A stretch of 64,000 bases of DNA from contig OZ251246.1 in assembly GCA_965240325.2 (NCBI GenBank), positions 248,001-312,000 of the forward strand. The letters run 5' to 3'. The stretch's first letter is position 1; each line of letters opens with the position of its first letter. The notes below the pieces were generated by a model. It was not told where the DNA came from. It saw nothing but the letters and a program-made list of their open reading frames with translations, and searched no databases. The translations under genes were made by a program, and so were the position numbers. This document shows, piece by piece, positions 39,914-49,353 of this stretch. Origin of the DNA: Rebecca billardiae RCC1528. Lineage: Eukaryota > Haptophyta.

Positions 39914-41992
39914 TCAGATCGGCCGCGGGCGGGCGTCAGCTGTGGCGGCCGGCACGGGGCCGGGCCAGCTCACCGGGACGGCCGCGGCCGCACCCCGCCC
40001 TCCGCCCCTGACGCCCGTGCCCTCCTCCTCCTCCTCCTCCTCGGAAGAGTCGTCGTCCCAGCCGAACATGCGCGCCCAGAAGCCAGGGCGCTCGCGCGGC
40101 TCCTCGCCGTCCGCGTCGGCGTCCGCCGCACGCCTGAGCGCCGTCACCTGCGCGCCCGCGCCGGGCCCGTGAGCGCGCTCACGCGCGCGCGCGCCCAGAG
40201 GCAGCAGTGGCCTGTCGAGGTCAGCGGCGACGTCGCCCTCGGAAAGTTCCAGAAGTTTCCGCTTGGCCGCCTCGGCCGCGCGGGAGACGGAGCCGTCCTC
40301 GGCGAGCGCGCGCTGATGGGTAGCCATGATGCGCGCAATTAGCCCGTCCAGCCGCTCGATCTCGCGGTCGAGTGCAGCATTGCCCGGGCTGCTCCGGCGC
40401 GCGGCGGCGTCCGCTTGCGCGTCCACCGCAGCGACGGGCGTGGCTGACGCGTCGGCGACGGCGAGCGGGTGGTGGGGCGCATCCGAGCCGCGGTCGGCGT
40501 CCGCGTCCGCAGCTGGCGCGCCCACCCCGGGCGAGGTGGGAGCCGCCTCAGCTGCTTGCCCGTCGCCCCCCGCCTCCTCCTCCGCCGCGGGCGCGCGCGG
40601 CACCGACGGCGGCCGGACCATCGTTGGCGGCGTCTGGGCGTGCGGCGTCGCGGACGACGCACGGAGCACACCCGCCGCCGCAAAGCCCAGGGGCGCCGCG
40701 CACGCGGCGCCGGCGGCGCCGTAGCTGGCCGCGCCAAAATCGGAGTGGTGCCGCGTGCACAGGCTGGGCGGAGCGGGCCCGGCCGCGGCGGCGCTCGCGC
40801 GCGCGCCGGCCAGCGGGTGCGCGGGCGTGCCGCCGCCGGCCGCAGTGCCCACCCCACATCGATCCAACGGCTTGGCCGAGCCCGGAGTGCGCGGGGTGTC
40901 CATGGCGGCTGCGCCGCCGCCGCCGGCGCTGGGGCGGCCGCTGCCGCCGAGCTCGGCGTGGGCGCCCTTCGCCCCGCCCCCGCGCCCGCTCGCCAGCGCC
41001 GCCCGCAGCCGCTCCGCCTCGGCGCGCGCGGCGTGCTCCGCGTCGCGCGCGCGCGCGAGCGCCATGCGCATTCGCTCCGATTCCGCCTGCGCCGCCTGCT
41101 GCTCGTCCAGCAGCTCGTCGTTTGCCGTGAGCACGGCCTGATACTTCGTGAGCAGCGAGTCGCGCTCGGCGCCGAGTGCGTCGAGCGCCGAGCGCAGGCT
41201 CGAGACCAGCGGGCTCCCTTCGGCGCGCTCGTGGCTGCGCGCTCGGAGCCGCTGCAGCTCGGCCTCGGCGTCGGAGGCGCGGCCGCTCACCGCGTCCAGA
41301 CGGCTGCGCAGCGCGGCGGTGGTCGCCTGTGCGCGGTGGAGCGCGACAGAGAGCGAGCGCTCGCGCGAGCTCGACTCCTCCAGGAACGCCTCGCGCCCGC
41401 CCTTCGCCGCCGAGATCGCCGAGTCAAGCCGTTCCGCGAGCGAGCGCGCGCGCGCGCCGCGCGCGGAGCCTGCCGGGTGGGCGGTGCCGTGCTCATCCGC
41501 CGCGGCGGCCGACGGCGTCGGCGTCGGCGGTATCTCCTGTAGCAGCGCGCGCGCGAAGTGCGCGGCGAGGGCGAGGGCGTCGGTGCGCGCCTCCGCGGGA
41601 ACCTCGTGCGTCTCGCTCTCGCCGTCGGCGGACGCCCGGCCGTTCGCAGGCGCTTCGTGGCCATCATCAGGGCTGCCAGGCACCGCGAGCGCATCGGCAA
41701 GGTGCGCGGCCGCGTCCATATCCGCGGTGAGCGCATCGAGGCGCTCGGCGATGACGTTGATCGCGGCTGCATACTCGGTGGTCGTGCGCGCCGCCACGGC
41801 CCCGCCACCGACGCCATCGAGCACCGTTGCGGGCGTCAGCGTGCCGCCGCCGGCCGCCGCGGCGGGCGTGCGCCACCGTTCAAACGACTTGCGGCCGTGC
41901 ACGAGCAGCGCGTGCCGGTCAACGGTCGCCGGGCGCCGCGCGGGGACGCTCATGGGCGTGCGCGCGAGCACCGTCGTGCGGCCCTCGCCCAT
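39914..41992 (-). CDS. Large coiled-coil protein, single exon, function unknown
   Basis: 692 residues from ATG 41992. Residues about 175-340 form a long helical, heptad-rich region (ALHRAQATTAALRSRLDAVS, then ERAEGSPLVSSLRSALDALG, then QQAAQAESERMRMALARA), clearly a coiled coil. A low-complexity Ala/Gly/Pro linker follows to about 550. A second helical stretch (LDREIERLDGLIARIMATHQ) comes next, then a C-terminal aromatic/acidic segment (RPGFWARMFGWDDDSSEEEE) and a Pro-rich tail. The overall form suits a scaffold or tethering protein, with the FWARMFGW helix as a possible membrane- or partner-binding hook. No catalytic motif is seen. The frame stays open for 2 kb with a strong heptad pattern on this strand only, which argues that it is real. 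Confidence 0.6.
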   Translation of the reverse strand: MGEGRTTVLARTPMSVPARRPATVDRHALLVHGRKSFERWRTPAAAAGGGTLTPATVLDGVGGGAVAARTTTEYAAAINVIAERLDALTADMDAAAHLADALAVPGSPDDGHEAPANGRASADGESETHEVPAEARTDALALAAHFARALLQEIPPTPTPSAAAADEHGTAHPAGSARGARARSLAERLDSAISAAKGGREAFLEESSSRERSLSVALHRAQATTAALRSRLDAVSGRASDAEAELQRLRARSHERAEGSPLVSSLRSALDALGAERDSLLTKYQAVLTANDELLDEQQAAQAESERMRMALARARDAEHAARAEAERLRAALASGRGGGAKGAHAELGGSGRPSAGGGGAAAMDTPRTPGSAKPLDRCGVGTAAGGGTPAHPLAGARASAAAAGPAPPSLCTRHHSDFGAASYGAAGAACAAPLGFAAAGVLRASSATPHAQTPPTMVRPPSVPRAPAAEEEAGGDGQAAEAAPTSPGVGAPAADADADRGSDAPHHPLAVADASATPVAAVDAQADAAARRSSPGNAALDREIERLDGLIARIMATHQRALAEDGSVSRAAEAAKRKLLELSEGDVAADLDRPLLPLGARARERAHGPGAGAQVTALRRAADADADGEEPRERPGFWARMFGWDDDSSEEEEEEEGTGVRGGGRGAAAAVPVSWPGPVPAATADARPRPI

Positions 41993-42640
41993 GCTCGCGC
42001 TGCGCCCCGCCCAGCCGCACTCGGCGAACGCGCGTGCTGCGTCGTGCGCGGGCTTGCGGCTTGCGCGAGGTCGCCGGCTATTGTAGCTCGCGAGATGGCG
42101 AGATGCGCGCGCGCTTGACGACTGACGATCGAAAGGGGGTGCCGGATCACATGGTTTTTGAGGTTTTCCGGGTGTACTCCGGACAGGTGTAACGCCTCCG
42201 GACAGGGCTCGCTCGAGTCGGAGTCGAGGGCGTGGCAGCCGTGGCTGACACTACTCACTAATAACAGTGACAGTGACGAGTGACGGCGTGGGCTGGGCAG
42301 ATCTGGCGACCGGAGCGCCGAGCCCTTGGCCGAGCTGTGGGGTTGCTCACTGCCCGGGTCCGCCGCCAGCCCGGGCCTGGGCAGTGATCCGTGTGATGAT
42401 GTTGAACGGGCATGACGGGCCCTTGGCAAGGCCCGCCGCTTGGTTAAGGCTACAGAGTACTAGTACTCCGACTACGTCTAGCTTACGGCTTATCAGTCCT
42501 ACGGGGGATTTGCATATTATGAATTCATATATTGGCGCGCACCTTTTTTAAAACCTTTGTAAGTTTTTGTCCGCGCTAGTCTCACTCATAATCAGACTTA
42601 ACTAAGTTACTTTATAGTCTGGGCACCGCTGCCCAATAAT

Positions 42641-42731
<91 letters not shown>

Positions 42732-43275
42732 GGTATTCAATAAGCCCATCATGCGTAAATCTGACGTAATAATTCATCGCCGGCAACGGCGGTCCCTGGG
42801 GCCCGCGAGCGCTGACGACTCGCGCGGGGACCGGCCCGGGGTCCGGAGCGAACTGCCGAGGCCGCGTGTCGCCTACGTCTACGACGCCGACGGAGCCTGT
42901 CAGTGGCCTCAGTGTAAGTCGGATGGGCGGCCCGCGAAAACGTGGCGCCGCCCTGGTCATTTTGGGCCCTGTTCATCCCCATTATTAGTTTCACTGATGT
43001 GTCAAAATGGCGGAGGTCATATCTCATGAACCACACCGGCTGTGAGCGGCAGGCTGTCTGATAGGCAGACTGCGTGCGCAAAGCGCCAGAAGACGAAGTC
43101 CAGAGGCTCACGCCAGTCACGGAGAGACTGCTTCACACTCCGCGTTCGTGTCGTAGTAGCGCTGCGTTGGCGCTGCTACGCGCGCTGGCTCGAGCTGCTC
43201 GACTCGGGGTTGGCACGTGTGCGCGGGCTGCTCGCTGACAAACCCCACCCCAGCCTCGCCCGTGATGGGCTCCAG
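41993..43275. other. Intergenic; contains a (TA)n tract
   Basis: No gene is supported. A (TA)n microsatellite occupies 42643-42727. Open frames either side are short and have no domain. Confidence 0.55.
42643..42727 (+). repeat. (TA)n microsatellite
   Basis: About 85 bp of uninterrupted AT/TA dinucleotides. Confidence 0.95.
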
Positions 43276-43855
43276 CTAGTGTGGCTCCAGGCGGACAATC
43301 ATGTCCATCGCGCCATCGGGAATGAGGTCCATTGGCGGCTCGACCATGGTCCTGACGCTCATGCCGTGGTCGCACGTCCAGATGGCATGGGCCATCATGG
43401 CGCTGTTGCCGTTGACGCCGCCAAAGGTGCCTCTGAGAGCACAACGACGCTGTCGGGCAGCACGCACGGCAATGAGGGGAGAAGATGTCAACGTGGGCAC
43501 ACGCGCAGAGCACATGTCAGTGGCGGCAAGGGAGGTCGTGGCGGTGGCGACGCGATGGACGCGCGCTTGGCATGTGACCGCGGTGATTGAGTTGCGCGCC
43601 GCAGGGCGCGCTCACAGACGACAACAAGTACTCGTAGTTGCACTCAGCCCCCTCGGCGTGATCGACGCCGAGGACCAACGTTGCATCACCATCCTGGTTG
43701 ATGGGCTCGAGGACATCTGGGAAGAAGCTGTCGAATGGGGTGCCAGGTGGCTGCACAGTGCAGCTGTTCTGGCCCTCAGTGCCGACCACCTTGGTCAGGC
43801 GCTCGCCCGTAAAGTTGCCGAGTGACCATACCATCTGGGGCTGGGGAGGGGCCAT
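43276..43855 (-). CDS. Two-exon gene, small protein of unknown function
   Basis: Exon 1 (43855-43616) begins MAPPQPQMVWSLGNFTGERL and ends ECNYEYLLSS. A GTGAGC donor at 43615 pairs with a CCCGACAG acceptor ending at 43450 (166-nt intron, in phase). Exon 2 (43449-43276) gives RRCALRGTFGGVNGNSAMMA and continues to DMIVRLEPH and a stop. The product has at least 137 residues. The reading frame is also open upstream of 43855 with plausible text but no ATG, so an extra 5' exon is possible. No family is recognised: the text suggests a compact globular beta-rich protein with several Cys and Met. It is divergent from the zinc-finger gene starting at 44105. Confidence 0.5.
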
Positions 43856-44104
43856 GATGCCGGTCGGACGGACGGCCGATGACGGGACGACGAAATGGCG
43901 GGCTTGGATATTATCGCCGCTCTCACTCCATGTGGCTGATGAGTGGAAGGCTGGAAGCTGAAAGCTGGAAGGTCGTCTCACTCGTCCGTTGCAAGGTCCG
44001 TTGGCTCCCGGCCGATCCGTTGGCTCCTGCTTTGAATTGGACGAGCGCGAAGACGATGGGCGCCGGCGGCGACAGCGCTTGAAGCCCTGCGCAAGGTCGG
44101 GTCA

Positions 44105-44921
44105 ATGCCGAGCGCGTCGCTCCCGGCAGCGCACGCCGCGGCGTGCGATGCCGGCGCTTCTGACGAGGCAGAGACGCGGCGTCGAAAGGCGCCCAAGCAC
44201 GCCACGTGCGCCGCGGATGGCTGCACCAACAATGCCCGGCAGGTGTGCACACTGCCGCCCGCGGCGAGCGCGGCGCGCGCTTGTCCCGCCTCCTCACTCA
44301 CTCCGCGCGCGCGCGCCGCGCCGGGGCGGGCGGCGGCGACAGGGTGGCATGTGCATCAAGCACGGCGGCGGTTGGCGGTGCACTGAGCCCGGGTGCAGCA
44401 GCTCCGGCCGAGGGCCGTCGCGCCGGTGCACGAAGCACGGCGGCGGCGCACTCTGCTCCGTGCACGGCTGCACGCGCGCGGCGCGTCACCGGAGCGGGCT
44501 ATGCTGCGCGCACGGCGCGCCGCTGTCGCCTCGACGCACGGCCGCGGATACAGACGTGGCCCGCGCGGCGCACAAACGCACCAAGCCCGCGCTCGACGCG
44601 CCCTCCACTGGCACCGACCTGCCGCCGCCCGCGCACGGACTCGTCGCTGTCGTCGTCCCGATTTCGGCCGCAGCGAGTCACGACGGCATCACGGCCCTTG
44701 CGCCCGTGCTCGCGCTGCCCGTGCCGCTCGCGCAGCCGCCAGCGGACTCGCATGTCCCGGACGGCTCCGCCGCCGAGGCGGCGCCGGCTTTAGCCGGCGG
44801 CGGCATTGAGGCCGCCACCACAGCCACCGCCCTGCCTGCTGCCCAGGCGGCAACGTGCGCCACGGAGCCCTCTGCAGGCGCAGGCGTGACCTTGCACGAC
44901 ATTTCCAACAGTGGCCGGTGA
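44105..44921 (+). CDS. KHGGG-type (WRKY19-like) zinc-finger protein, two exons
   Basis: Exon 1 (44105-44242) ends in CAADGCTNNARQ. A 100-nt GT-AG intron (44243-44342) restores the next frame, and exon 2 (44343-44921) opens GGMCIKHGGGWRCTEPGC. The splice rebuilds the repeat Cys-x3-Gly-Cys-x6-8-Cys-x2-His-Gly-Gly-Gly, which then recurs as CTKHGGGALCSVHGCTRAA and CCAHG. This Cys/His motif is shared by plant WRKY19-like proteins and large algal and oomycete families, and probably binds zinc; DNA binding is inferred. The C-terminal 130 residues are Ala/Pro/Ser-rich without a domain. The 238-residue product is short for the family. The intron is strongly supported because neither frame alone gives an intact first motif. 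Confidence 0.75.
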
Positions 44922-46273
44922 CTGCTTGTCGCAGGCGCCGATGCTGCGCACGGCCTGATGGAGCCGCGAATGCTCATCAGCGCATTCGGCGCGGCGGGCC
45001 AGTTGACGGTCGACACGCGTGGCGCGCGGTGCGCCGGTCAGCCCGGTGCGCGGCCTCAGTGAGACTGCCACTCTTCGGAGACTCTGCCGCCAGTCAGTGT
45101 GAGTGACTCAGACGTGACTCTCAGCTGCCCGTCTCACCGCCGTCTGAGCATGCAAATGCGATATGGCGTGCATGCCGACTCGGGCTCTCCCGGGATTCTT
45201 GGCCCCGGGCAGTTCTCGCGGAGTACGGTCCGTAGTCGTACTCGTAGACCGTACCGCCGGCTGTCCCGGGTACTGTAGCGGGCCGGGTACCCCTGGGCAG
45301 ACGCGCCACCGGCCGCACCGGGACCGCTCACCGCACGGAGTACTGCGTCTGCTGAGTAGTCAACGCGAATGAGACTCCGCGCAGAGCCACTATTAGCCAG
45401 ATAGCGCATAGTATATGATCGAGTAGCTTAGTATACTCAACTGACAACCGGTGGCTGTCGTACTCCGGTCAGCATACACTAGCTACGCCGCAGTACGACA
45501 CGACACACTCGTGTACGCAATAGTCACACAGTCACTGTGACCGAATCACTCAATCACTCGGCCACACCGACTCCGGACTCGCCCGTCGCCGTCACTCGCC
45601 GTGACTCCGGCCACTTGGACTCGCGGTCTCGGCCCGAGTCGGCGTGCCAACACTGGTACGGTACTGGACAGTGACACTCGGTGACGGACGACAGTCAGTC
45701 AGGCGCAGTCGGCAGTGGCAACACCGCAAGGCGCAACACCCGGGGCCGGCGGAACACGGCACTGCACGTACTCCACCGGGTCCGGACTCCGGGCCGCACA
45801 GTCCGTCAGTCGGCCGACTCCGGGCCGGACCGCCAGTCCAGCGCCGGCCCGACTCACTCGTCTCATGAGACATGAGACAGTTATTCATGAGTCATGATCA
45901 GGCTGACGATTATTATTCGTCTGAATCGGACTACTGACGCGGGCTATATAATAATATATAAACCGCCAGACGGTCCGCGAACCGGACACACGCGGTCACT
46001 CTGCGACATCGGTAGTCAGCGTCGATAGCCGACCGGCCGACTCAGTCGTCGGGCCGAAGATCAAGATCCGCGACGCTAGGCTTGGCGAATGGGCGGAATG
46101 GCGGCTACGGGCGACGCGGTGATCGACCGCGCGTTCGAGTCGCGCCAATTCCGAGTTCTCATCGCCAGCGTGAGTCGTGACCGTGTGGCGGACACGGTGC
46201 GCACCCGACGACTGGCGCCCGTTGGCGGGGCACGCCTGGCGGGCCTCGAGCCTGCTCCCTGCCTCCGCCCGCC
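44922..46273. other. Intergenic, no supported gene
   Basis: GC-rich DNA with many short GTACTCCG/CACTCGG-like words and no convincing frame on either strand. The 3' end of the acetyltransferase gene marks its right border. Confidence 0.55.
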
Positions 46274-47713
46274 TCACGACATGTCGCGCGGGTCGAAGAA
46301 GTTGTCTGGCGCGAGCGGGCGCAGCGTCTCGGCCGCGGCCGGGTCGGTCGCTTGGGCGTCGCCCGCATCGTCATCCGCCGCGGTCGACGGCGCGAGCAGC
46401 TTGTGCCAGAACTCGGTGGCCGCGCGCTTCCTCGACGCCCCGCCCGGCAGCGCCGCGGCGTCGGCGGGCGCGGGCGCGCCCGCCGAGTCGGACGGCATGC
46501 GCGCCAGCGCGTCGCTCGCCGCGCCGCTCGGCAGCAGCCGTTCGGCGCCCGTGGCCGCGCGCGCGGCGTCGGCCGGCGCCGAGGGATCATAGCTGGCGAC
46601 CGGGTCGGCGATGTCTGAGTTGGTGAGCAGCATGGTGAAGCCGAGCGCGCGCGCCTCCTCGGCGACGCGCGCGCGCACCGCCGCCATCAGCGGCTGCCAC
46701 GCCGGGCCGGTGCCCACCGCGGCGAACGCGCGCGCGCGGAACGCGTCGCGCGATCGACACCACGCGGCGAACCGCGCGGCGACGACCGTAGACCACGCGC
46801 ACGTGCTCACGAGCGCGGCGGCAGCGAGCATCGCGGCGCCGGAGTCGGAGTCGTACGCGGCGAGGCAGGCGCGCGTGAGCCCGAGCACGAGCGCCGCGCC
46901 CGCGCCCACCAGCGCCGCCGGGCCCGCCACGCGCCACGACTGCGCCGTCAGGAACACGCGCACCGGCCGGAATGATGTGAAGGTAGCGCCGTGCCAGAGC
47001 GAGAGCGCGGCGCGCGAGCCGGCGCCGTCGTCGCAGACGAAGGTGCCGAGGTAGAGCTCGGAGTGGAGGAGGCGTCGGAGGTCCTCGCGGGGCAGCGCCA
47101 GGTCCCGCCCGGCGTACGCCCCGTCGATCACCGCCAGCGCCTCGTCGACCGTCTCGATGCGCCGGACGCCGCCCGCGCGCGACGCGGCCGCCTGCTCGGG
47201 CGCGGACGGTGCCTTCGGGGAGTAGAGGAGCGTGAACTTGAGGCGGCGGGGCGAGGCGGGGCGCCAGCCGAGCCGCGTGTACAGCGCCTTGGCCTTCTTG
47301 TTGTCCGCGTTCACCGAGAGGTACAGGTACTCCACGCCCAACGCCGGCGCCGCGCAACGCCGCTCGACCTCGCGGCTCAGGCCCAGGCCGATCCCGCGCC
47401 GCTGATACGCCTCGGAGACGCGCAGGTCGAAGACGTAGCCCACGGTGCGCAGCGAGCCGTGGACGTAGGCGCGCTTGATCGCGACGGCGACCACCCCGCA
47501 CACCGCGCCGCCGCACGTGTCGTCCACGCACACGAGCACGAGCTTGGCCGGAAACAACGAGGCCTTTGCGTCGAATGCCTGGTGGTGGATAATCGTCATC
47601 TTGACCAGGCCTCGGTAGGCTTGGAACTGGGAGGCGAGCAGCTCGAGCTGCTTGCACGCCTCGTCGTCCGAATCCACATAGTCGCGCACGCGCAGCCCGT
47701 CGCTGAGCGCCAT
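46274..47713 (-). CDS. HOOKLESS1-like GNAT-family N-acetyltransferase
   Basis: 479 residues from ATG 47713. Residues 7-150 form the GNAT fold: LRVRDYVDSDDEACKQLELL at the start, the beta-4 strand YVFDLRVSEAYQRRGIGLGL with the acetyl-CoA loop QRRGIGLGL at about 104-112, and YLSVNADNKKAKALYTRLGW. A second half then follows the plant HLS1 order: a VDEALAVIDGAYAG-like strand, LHSELYLGTFVCDD, ALSLWHGATF, a hydrophobic helix pair (ALVGAGAALVLGLTRACLAA), and a C-terminal FFDPRDM close to HLS1's DPRE ending. The relatives are linked to hormone and light responses in plants, but the substrate is unsettled. An upstream ATG at 47941 overlaps the divergent gene and adds 76 low-complexity residues, so I reject it. 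Confidence 0.75.
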   Translation of the reverse strand: MALSDGLRVRDYVDSDDEACKQLELLASQFQAYRGLVKMTIIHHQAFDAKASLFPAKLVLVCVDDTCGGAVCGVVAVAIKRAYVHGSLRTVGYVFDLRVSEAYQRRGIGLGLSREVERRCAAPALGVEYLYLSVNADNKKAKALYTRLGWRPASPRRLKFTLLYSPKAPSAPEQAAASRAGGVRRIETVDEALAVIDGAYAGRDLALPREDLRRLLHSELYLGTFVCDDGAGSRAALSLWHGATFTSFRPVRVFLTAQSWRVAGPAALVGAGAALVLGLTRACLAAYDSDSGAAMLAAAALVSTCAWSTVVAARFAAWCRSRDAFRARAFAAVGTGPAWQPLMAAVRARVAEEARALGFTMLLTNSDIADPVASYDPSAPADAARAATGAERLLPSGAASDALARMPSDSAGAPAPADAAALPGGASRKRAATEFWHKLLAPSTAADDDAGDAQATDPAAAETLRPLAPDNFFDPRDMS

Positions 47714-47930
47714 CCCGCCGGCGGCCTCGCACGAGCCGCGCGCGGGAGGGGCGGGCTCGCGAAAAGCTCGCCGGCCTGCTGTCGGGCCCGCCGCGGCGGC
47801 CCCGCTCGGGCTGGGCTGAAAGCGCGACGGCCGACCCGGACGGATCAAGTTTCGTGAGTCCTTGCCGCCATCGCGTGGCGCAAGCAAAAAGCACGTGGAC
47901 GGTCGGTCCTGATCGGCGAACGTCGCCGGC
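47714..47930. promoter_or_regulatory. 217-bp divergent intergenic region
   Basis: Separates the start codons of the acetyltransferase (minus) and the methyltransferase (plus), so both promoters must lie in or near it. No TATA-like element is evident. Confidence 0.45.
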
Positions 47931-49040
47931 ATGACGAGCATGCGCGCGCTCGCGCTCGTCGTGCTCGCGCTGGTGGGCGTACCGTGCGCCGTGCGCAGCT
48001 CGAGCGTGCGCCGTGGCCCCGACTACACGCGCGGTGGCCCGCGCCGTGCCGGCAGCAGCCCGCCGCGCACCCGGCGCCCGCCGGCGGGCGCGCGCTCTTT
48101 CGAGTCGGCCGGCGCGGTGCCGACAGATTCCGTGTACGGCGTGAATCCGGTGCTCGCGGCGCTGACGGCGGGGCGGCGCCCGGTGCACACGCTCTACCTC
48201 CAGGACTCGCTCGCGCCCAAGGCGCGCAAGGACGCCGCCGCCCTCGAGCGCATCGTCAGCCTCGCCGAGCGCGCGGGCGCTCGGATCGTCCGCGTCGACA
48301 AGGGCGAATTGAATAATATGGCGCGGAATAAGCCGCACCAGGGGTTGCTGCTCTCGGTGGACGCGCTGCCCGAGCACAGGCTGGCCGAGCTGCCGCCCGT
48401 GCAGCCCACCGAGGCCGGGTACCCCGTCTGGCTCGCGCTTGACGAAGTCCAGGACCCGCAGAATCTGGGCGCGCTGCTGCGCTCCGCCCACTTCCTCGGC
48501 GCGAGCGGCGTGCTCGTGTCCGCGCGCAACTCGGCGCCGCTGTCGGGGGCGACGTCGAAGGCGAGCGCGGGGGCGATGGAGGTGATGCGCGTGCACTCCA
48601 CCACCAATCTCGTCTCCACGCTCGCTCGCTCGCGCGCGAACGGCTGGCGCGTGCTCGGCGCCGCGCTCGGCTCGCCGTCTGAGACAGTCCTGGCGCACGA
48701 AGCCAAACTGCATGGGCCGACGGTCCTCGTGCTCGGGAACGAGGGCTCGGGGCTGCGCACGCTGGTGCGGCGCGAGTGCGACGAGCTCATCGCGATCCCC
48801 GCCGCGCCGCCCGGCAGCGCGGACGCCTTCGGCGCTGAGGACGGCTGGGATGCGGACGACGAAACCGAATCCACCGACGCAGGCGTCGGCGCGCGCGCAG
48901 ACGATGTTGATGGTGACTACGGCGGCGGTGCGCGGGGTGGCTTTGCAGTCGACTCGCTCAACGTGAGCGTCGCCGGCGCCATCCTGCTCCACCAGCTGCT
49001 GCTGCAGCGGCACGCGGCCGCCGGGGCACAGAGTGAGTGA
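47931..49040 (+). CDS. SpoU/TrmH-family rRNA 2'-O-ribose methyltransferase
   Basis: 369 residues. It probably methylates a ribose of organellar 23S-type rRNA using S-adenosylmethionine, as RlmB and MRM1 do. Residues 1-22 form a signal peptide (LALVVLALVGVPCAVRS), followed by a basic Ser/Arg/Pro-rich stretch to about 60. This layout suits a bipartite plastid presequence, though mitochondrial import cannot be excluded. Residues 67-145 are the substrate-binding domain (VYGVNPVLAALTAGRRPVHT to KPHQGLLLSV). The knotted catalytic domain has motif 1 DEVQDPQNLGALLRSA (Asn179), motif 2 VLVLGNEGSGLR (Asn270-Glu271-Gly272) and motif 3 SLNVSVAGAILLHQLL (Asn344, Ser346). An acidic 45-residue insert sits between motifs 2 and 3, where bacterial enzymes have a short loop. 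An ATG at 47940 is an alternative start. Confidence 0.88.
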   Translation: MTSMRALALVVLALVGVPCAVRSSSVRRGPDYTRGGPRRAGSSPPRTRRPPAGARSFESAGAVPTDSVYGVNPVLAALTAGRRPVHTLYLQDSLAPKARKDAAALERIVSLAERAGARIVRVDKGELNNMARNKPHQGLLLSVDALPEHRLAELPPVQPTEAGYPVWLALDEVQDPQNLGALLRSAHFLGASGVLVSARNSAPLSGATSKASAGAMEVMRVHSTTNLVSTLARSRANGWRVLGAALGSPSETVLAHEAKLHGPTVLVLGNEGSGLRTLVRRECDELIAIPAAPPGSADAFGAEDGWDADDETESTDAGVGARADDVDGDYGGGARGGFAVDSLNVSVAGAILLHQLLLQRHAAAGAQSE

Positions 49041-49353
49041 GCTACGTGCAGAATGCGGTGCCAGGGCCTGTAATCTCGCCTGCCTGAGAGCTGTGTCATG
49101 TGTGCGTCTTTTCTTAGTTACAAACTGTAGCATCACTAATCTTCCTTTGCCTTGGTCAGCTGCAGCTGTGTGCGTCTCTTATTATTCTTAGTAAACTGTA
49201 TGGGTACTATTTGGTACTATGGGGGGGGCGCAGGATCAATCCCATCCGGCCATCCCGCGCGCCCTTGGCTGATCCTAGTCATCCCGCCACGACAGAAGTA
49301 ATTAATCAGCGCTCCCAAGCCGTCCGCCCCCGCCGCGGCGCCGATCAACCGAG
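49041..49353. other. Short intergenic region with two copies of a dispersed motif
   Basis: Copies of a TGTGTGCGTCTCTTATT-like motif lie at about 49074-49128 (diverged) and 49158-49199, in the same orientation as at 34.1 kb. A G-run lies at about 49221. The actin-fusion promoter must lie in this interval. Confidence 0.5.

Noticed and set aside
46587-49136. An 849-residue minus-strand open frame across the acetyltransferase and methyltransferase genes
   Set aside because: Its text is Arg/Ala-rich and mirrors the codons of the two well-supported genes. It contains no domain and is an antisense shadow of GC-rich coding DNA.
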